From Lachnospiraceae bacterium (GTDB taxonomy: Bacteria > Bacillota > Clostridia > Lachnospirales > Lachnospiraceae): 44,008 bases of DNA. Numbering within the stretch: the first letter of the stretch is position 1; each line of letters starts with the position of its first letter. Position numbers and translations under genes: made by a program. The notes under the pieces were generated by a model that did no database searches, was not told the origin of the DNA, and worked only from the letters and a program-made list of their open reading frames with translations. Below are positions 43,223 through 44,008 of this stretch, in pieces. The DNA is taken from NCBI GenBank assembly GCA_017455525.1, contig JAFTAP010000074.1:1-44008 (forward strand), read 5' to 3'.

Positions 43223-44008
43223 ATGAAGCTTAGGGTAAAATTCACAAAGCACGGGGCGGTGCGGTATATCGGGCATCTGGATATGCAGAGGTATTTCCAG
43301 AGGGTGAACAGGAGAGCAGAGATTCCTGTCGTCTATTCCGGCGGATTCTCGCCGCATCAGAAGATGGCTTTTGCCATGCCTTTGTCGGTCGGGTGCGAGT
43401 CAGACGGGGAATATTTTGATGTAGAGGTAACGGACGCTTCTTCATCGGATGATATCGTGAACCGTATGAATAAGGAGATGGCGGAGGGGATTGAAGTCAT
43501 TGATTGTGTGCTGCTTCCTGAAAAATGCGAAAATGCAATGGCATCTGTCCGTGGAGCTGATTACTCCGTCACCTTCAAAGAGGGATATGAGCCTGCTTTT
43601 GATATGAAGTCTGCTGTGTCTTTTTTCATGGATAGCGATTCTTATATTATAAAAAAGGCTGTTAAGAATAATAAGAAGAAAAAAAACCATGTGAAGCAGG
43701 CTTCATATAATACGAAAACCATGTCGGGAAATGGAATTACCGCATATGATGAAAACTCTGAGTATAAAGAGATCGACCTCAGACCGTTAGTTCATGATAT
43801 TTCTTATGATGGATCTGTTTTACGAATGAAGGTATCAGCCGGTTCCAAGGATAATGTTAAACCGGAGCTTTTGATCGGGGCATTGTATGAAAAGGCAGGC
43901 ATGACGCTTCCGCCGCAATCTCTTAAGATCACCAGAGAAGAGCTTTACACCCATGATACAGACGGGATATCTCTTCTTACCTTACTGTCTGTAGGAGAAA
44001 GATTTTAA
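43223..44008 (+). CDS. DUF2344 / TIGR03936-family protein
   Basis: 261 residues; the frame closes at the last base of the window. The N-terminus is typical of DUF2344: VKFTKHGAVRYIGHLDMQRYFQRVNRRA and VYSGGFSPHQKMAFAMPLSVG, with a conserved beta-rich body. It normally forms a pair with TIGR03960 ahead of the rng-rplU-rpmA genes, and those may follow beyond the window. A Lys/Asn-rich, low-complexity insert (about residues 145-165) is visible. No ribosome site precedes the ATG. Function is not settled; tRNA or rRNA modification has been suggested from context. Confidence 0.88.
   Translation: MKLRVKFTKHGAVRYIGHLDMQRYFQRVNRRAEIPVVYSGGFSPHQKMAFAMPLSVGCESDGEYFDVEVTDASSSDDIVNRMNKEMAEGIEVIDCVLLPEKCENAMASVRGADYSVTFKEGYEPAFDMKSAVSFFMDSDSYIIKKAVKNNKKKKNHVKQASYNTKTMSGNGITAYDENSEYKEIDLRPLVHDISYDGSVLRMKVSAGSKDNVKPELLIGALYEKAGMTLPPQSLKITREELYTHDTDGISLLTLLSVGERF

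Overview
The window looks like chromosomal DNA of a Gram-positive, fibre-degrading member of the Clostridia, most likely Lachnospiraceae of the Butyrivibrio type. The reasons are strong AGGAG-type ribosome sites, a RecU resolvase, a short-form HisG with HisZ, a GPH sugar transporter beside GH43 and GH3 enzymes, the TIGR03960/DUF2344 pair, XpaC/TelA-like proteins and abundant YARHG, DUF3592 and VWA surface proteins. This is inferred from gene content; there is no rRNA or tRNA gene to confirm it.

Layout. 1-221: a composite intergenic repeat. 222-2548: a membrane Ser/Thr kinase with an extracellular LRR domain, convergent with a small HTH regulator. 2787-6385: a GH5-like lipoprotein with a domain inserted between its two catalytic glutamates, and a zinc-ribbon/YARHG membrane protein. 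6546-12519: a plant-glycan locus (GPH transporter, GH43, remnant esterase, GH3), then galU. 13516-15033: a membrane LuxR-type protein and an AraC-type regulator. 15156-19588: a type II topoisomerase pair (ParE/ParC-like) separated by a 197-bp foldback element. 19614-22298: a type IIG-like restriction-modification enzyme that stops before its target-recognition domain. 22399-26189: rsmD-coaD-coiled-coil protein-pepD-membrane protein operon.

26241-27471 is a small decayed accessory island: a probable MuF-C type nuclease and a fragment of a PLD-like protein lie between two imperfect direct repeats. 27522-30261 carries two small membrane proteins, an RluA-family pseudouridine synthase and recU. 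30310-35264 is a histidine block with two unusual fusions, HisZ-HisG and (degenerate HisF-like barrel)-HisI-HisE, plus hisD and hisB; hisA, hisF, hisH and hisC are not here. 35266-44008 begins with the TIGR03960 radical SAM protein and ends with its usual partner DUF2344. Between them sit a ferredoxin-type aldo/keto reductase, a TelA / XpaC-like / solute-binding-VWA lipoprotein operon and a DegV protein.

The most interesting non-coding signals are a tandem pair of hairpin modules with compensatory changes at 37332-37520, a dispersed repeat family with a covarying palindrome (14-178 and 13998-14108), the foldback element at 17099-17295, a 10-nt periodic array at 43121-43211, and several genes whose -10 box lies only 6-9 nt upstream of the start codon and which lack a Shine-Dalgarno site, suggesting leaderless mRNAs. 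The best candidate for an under-described system is the TelA / XpaC-like / PBP-VWA lipoprotein operon at 38690-42252.
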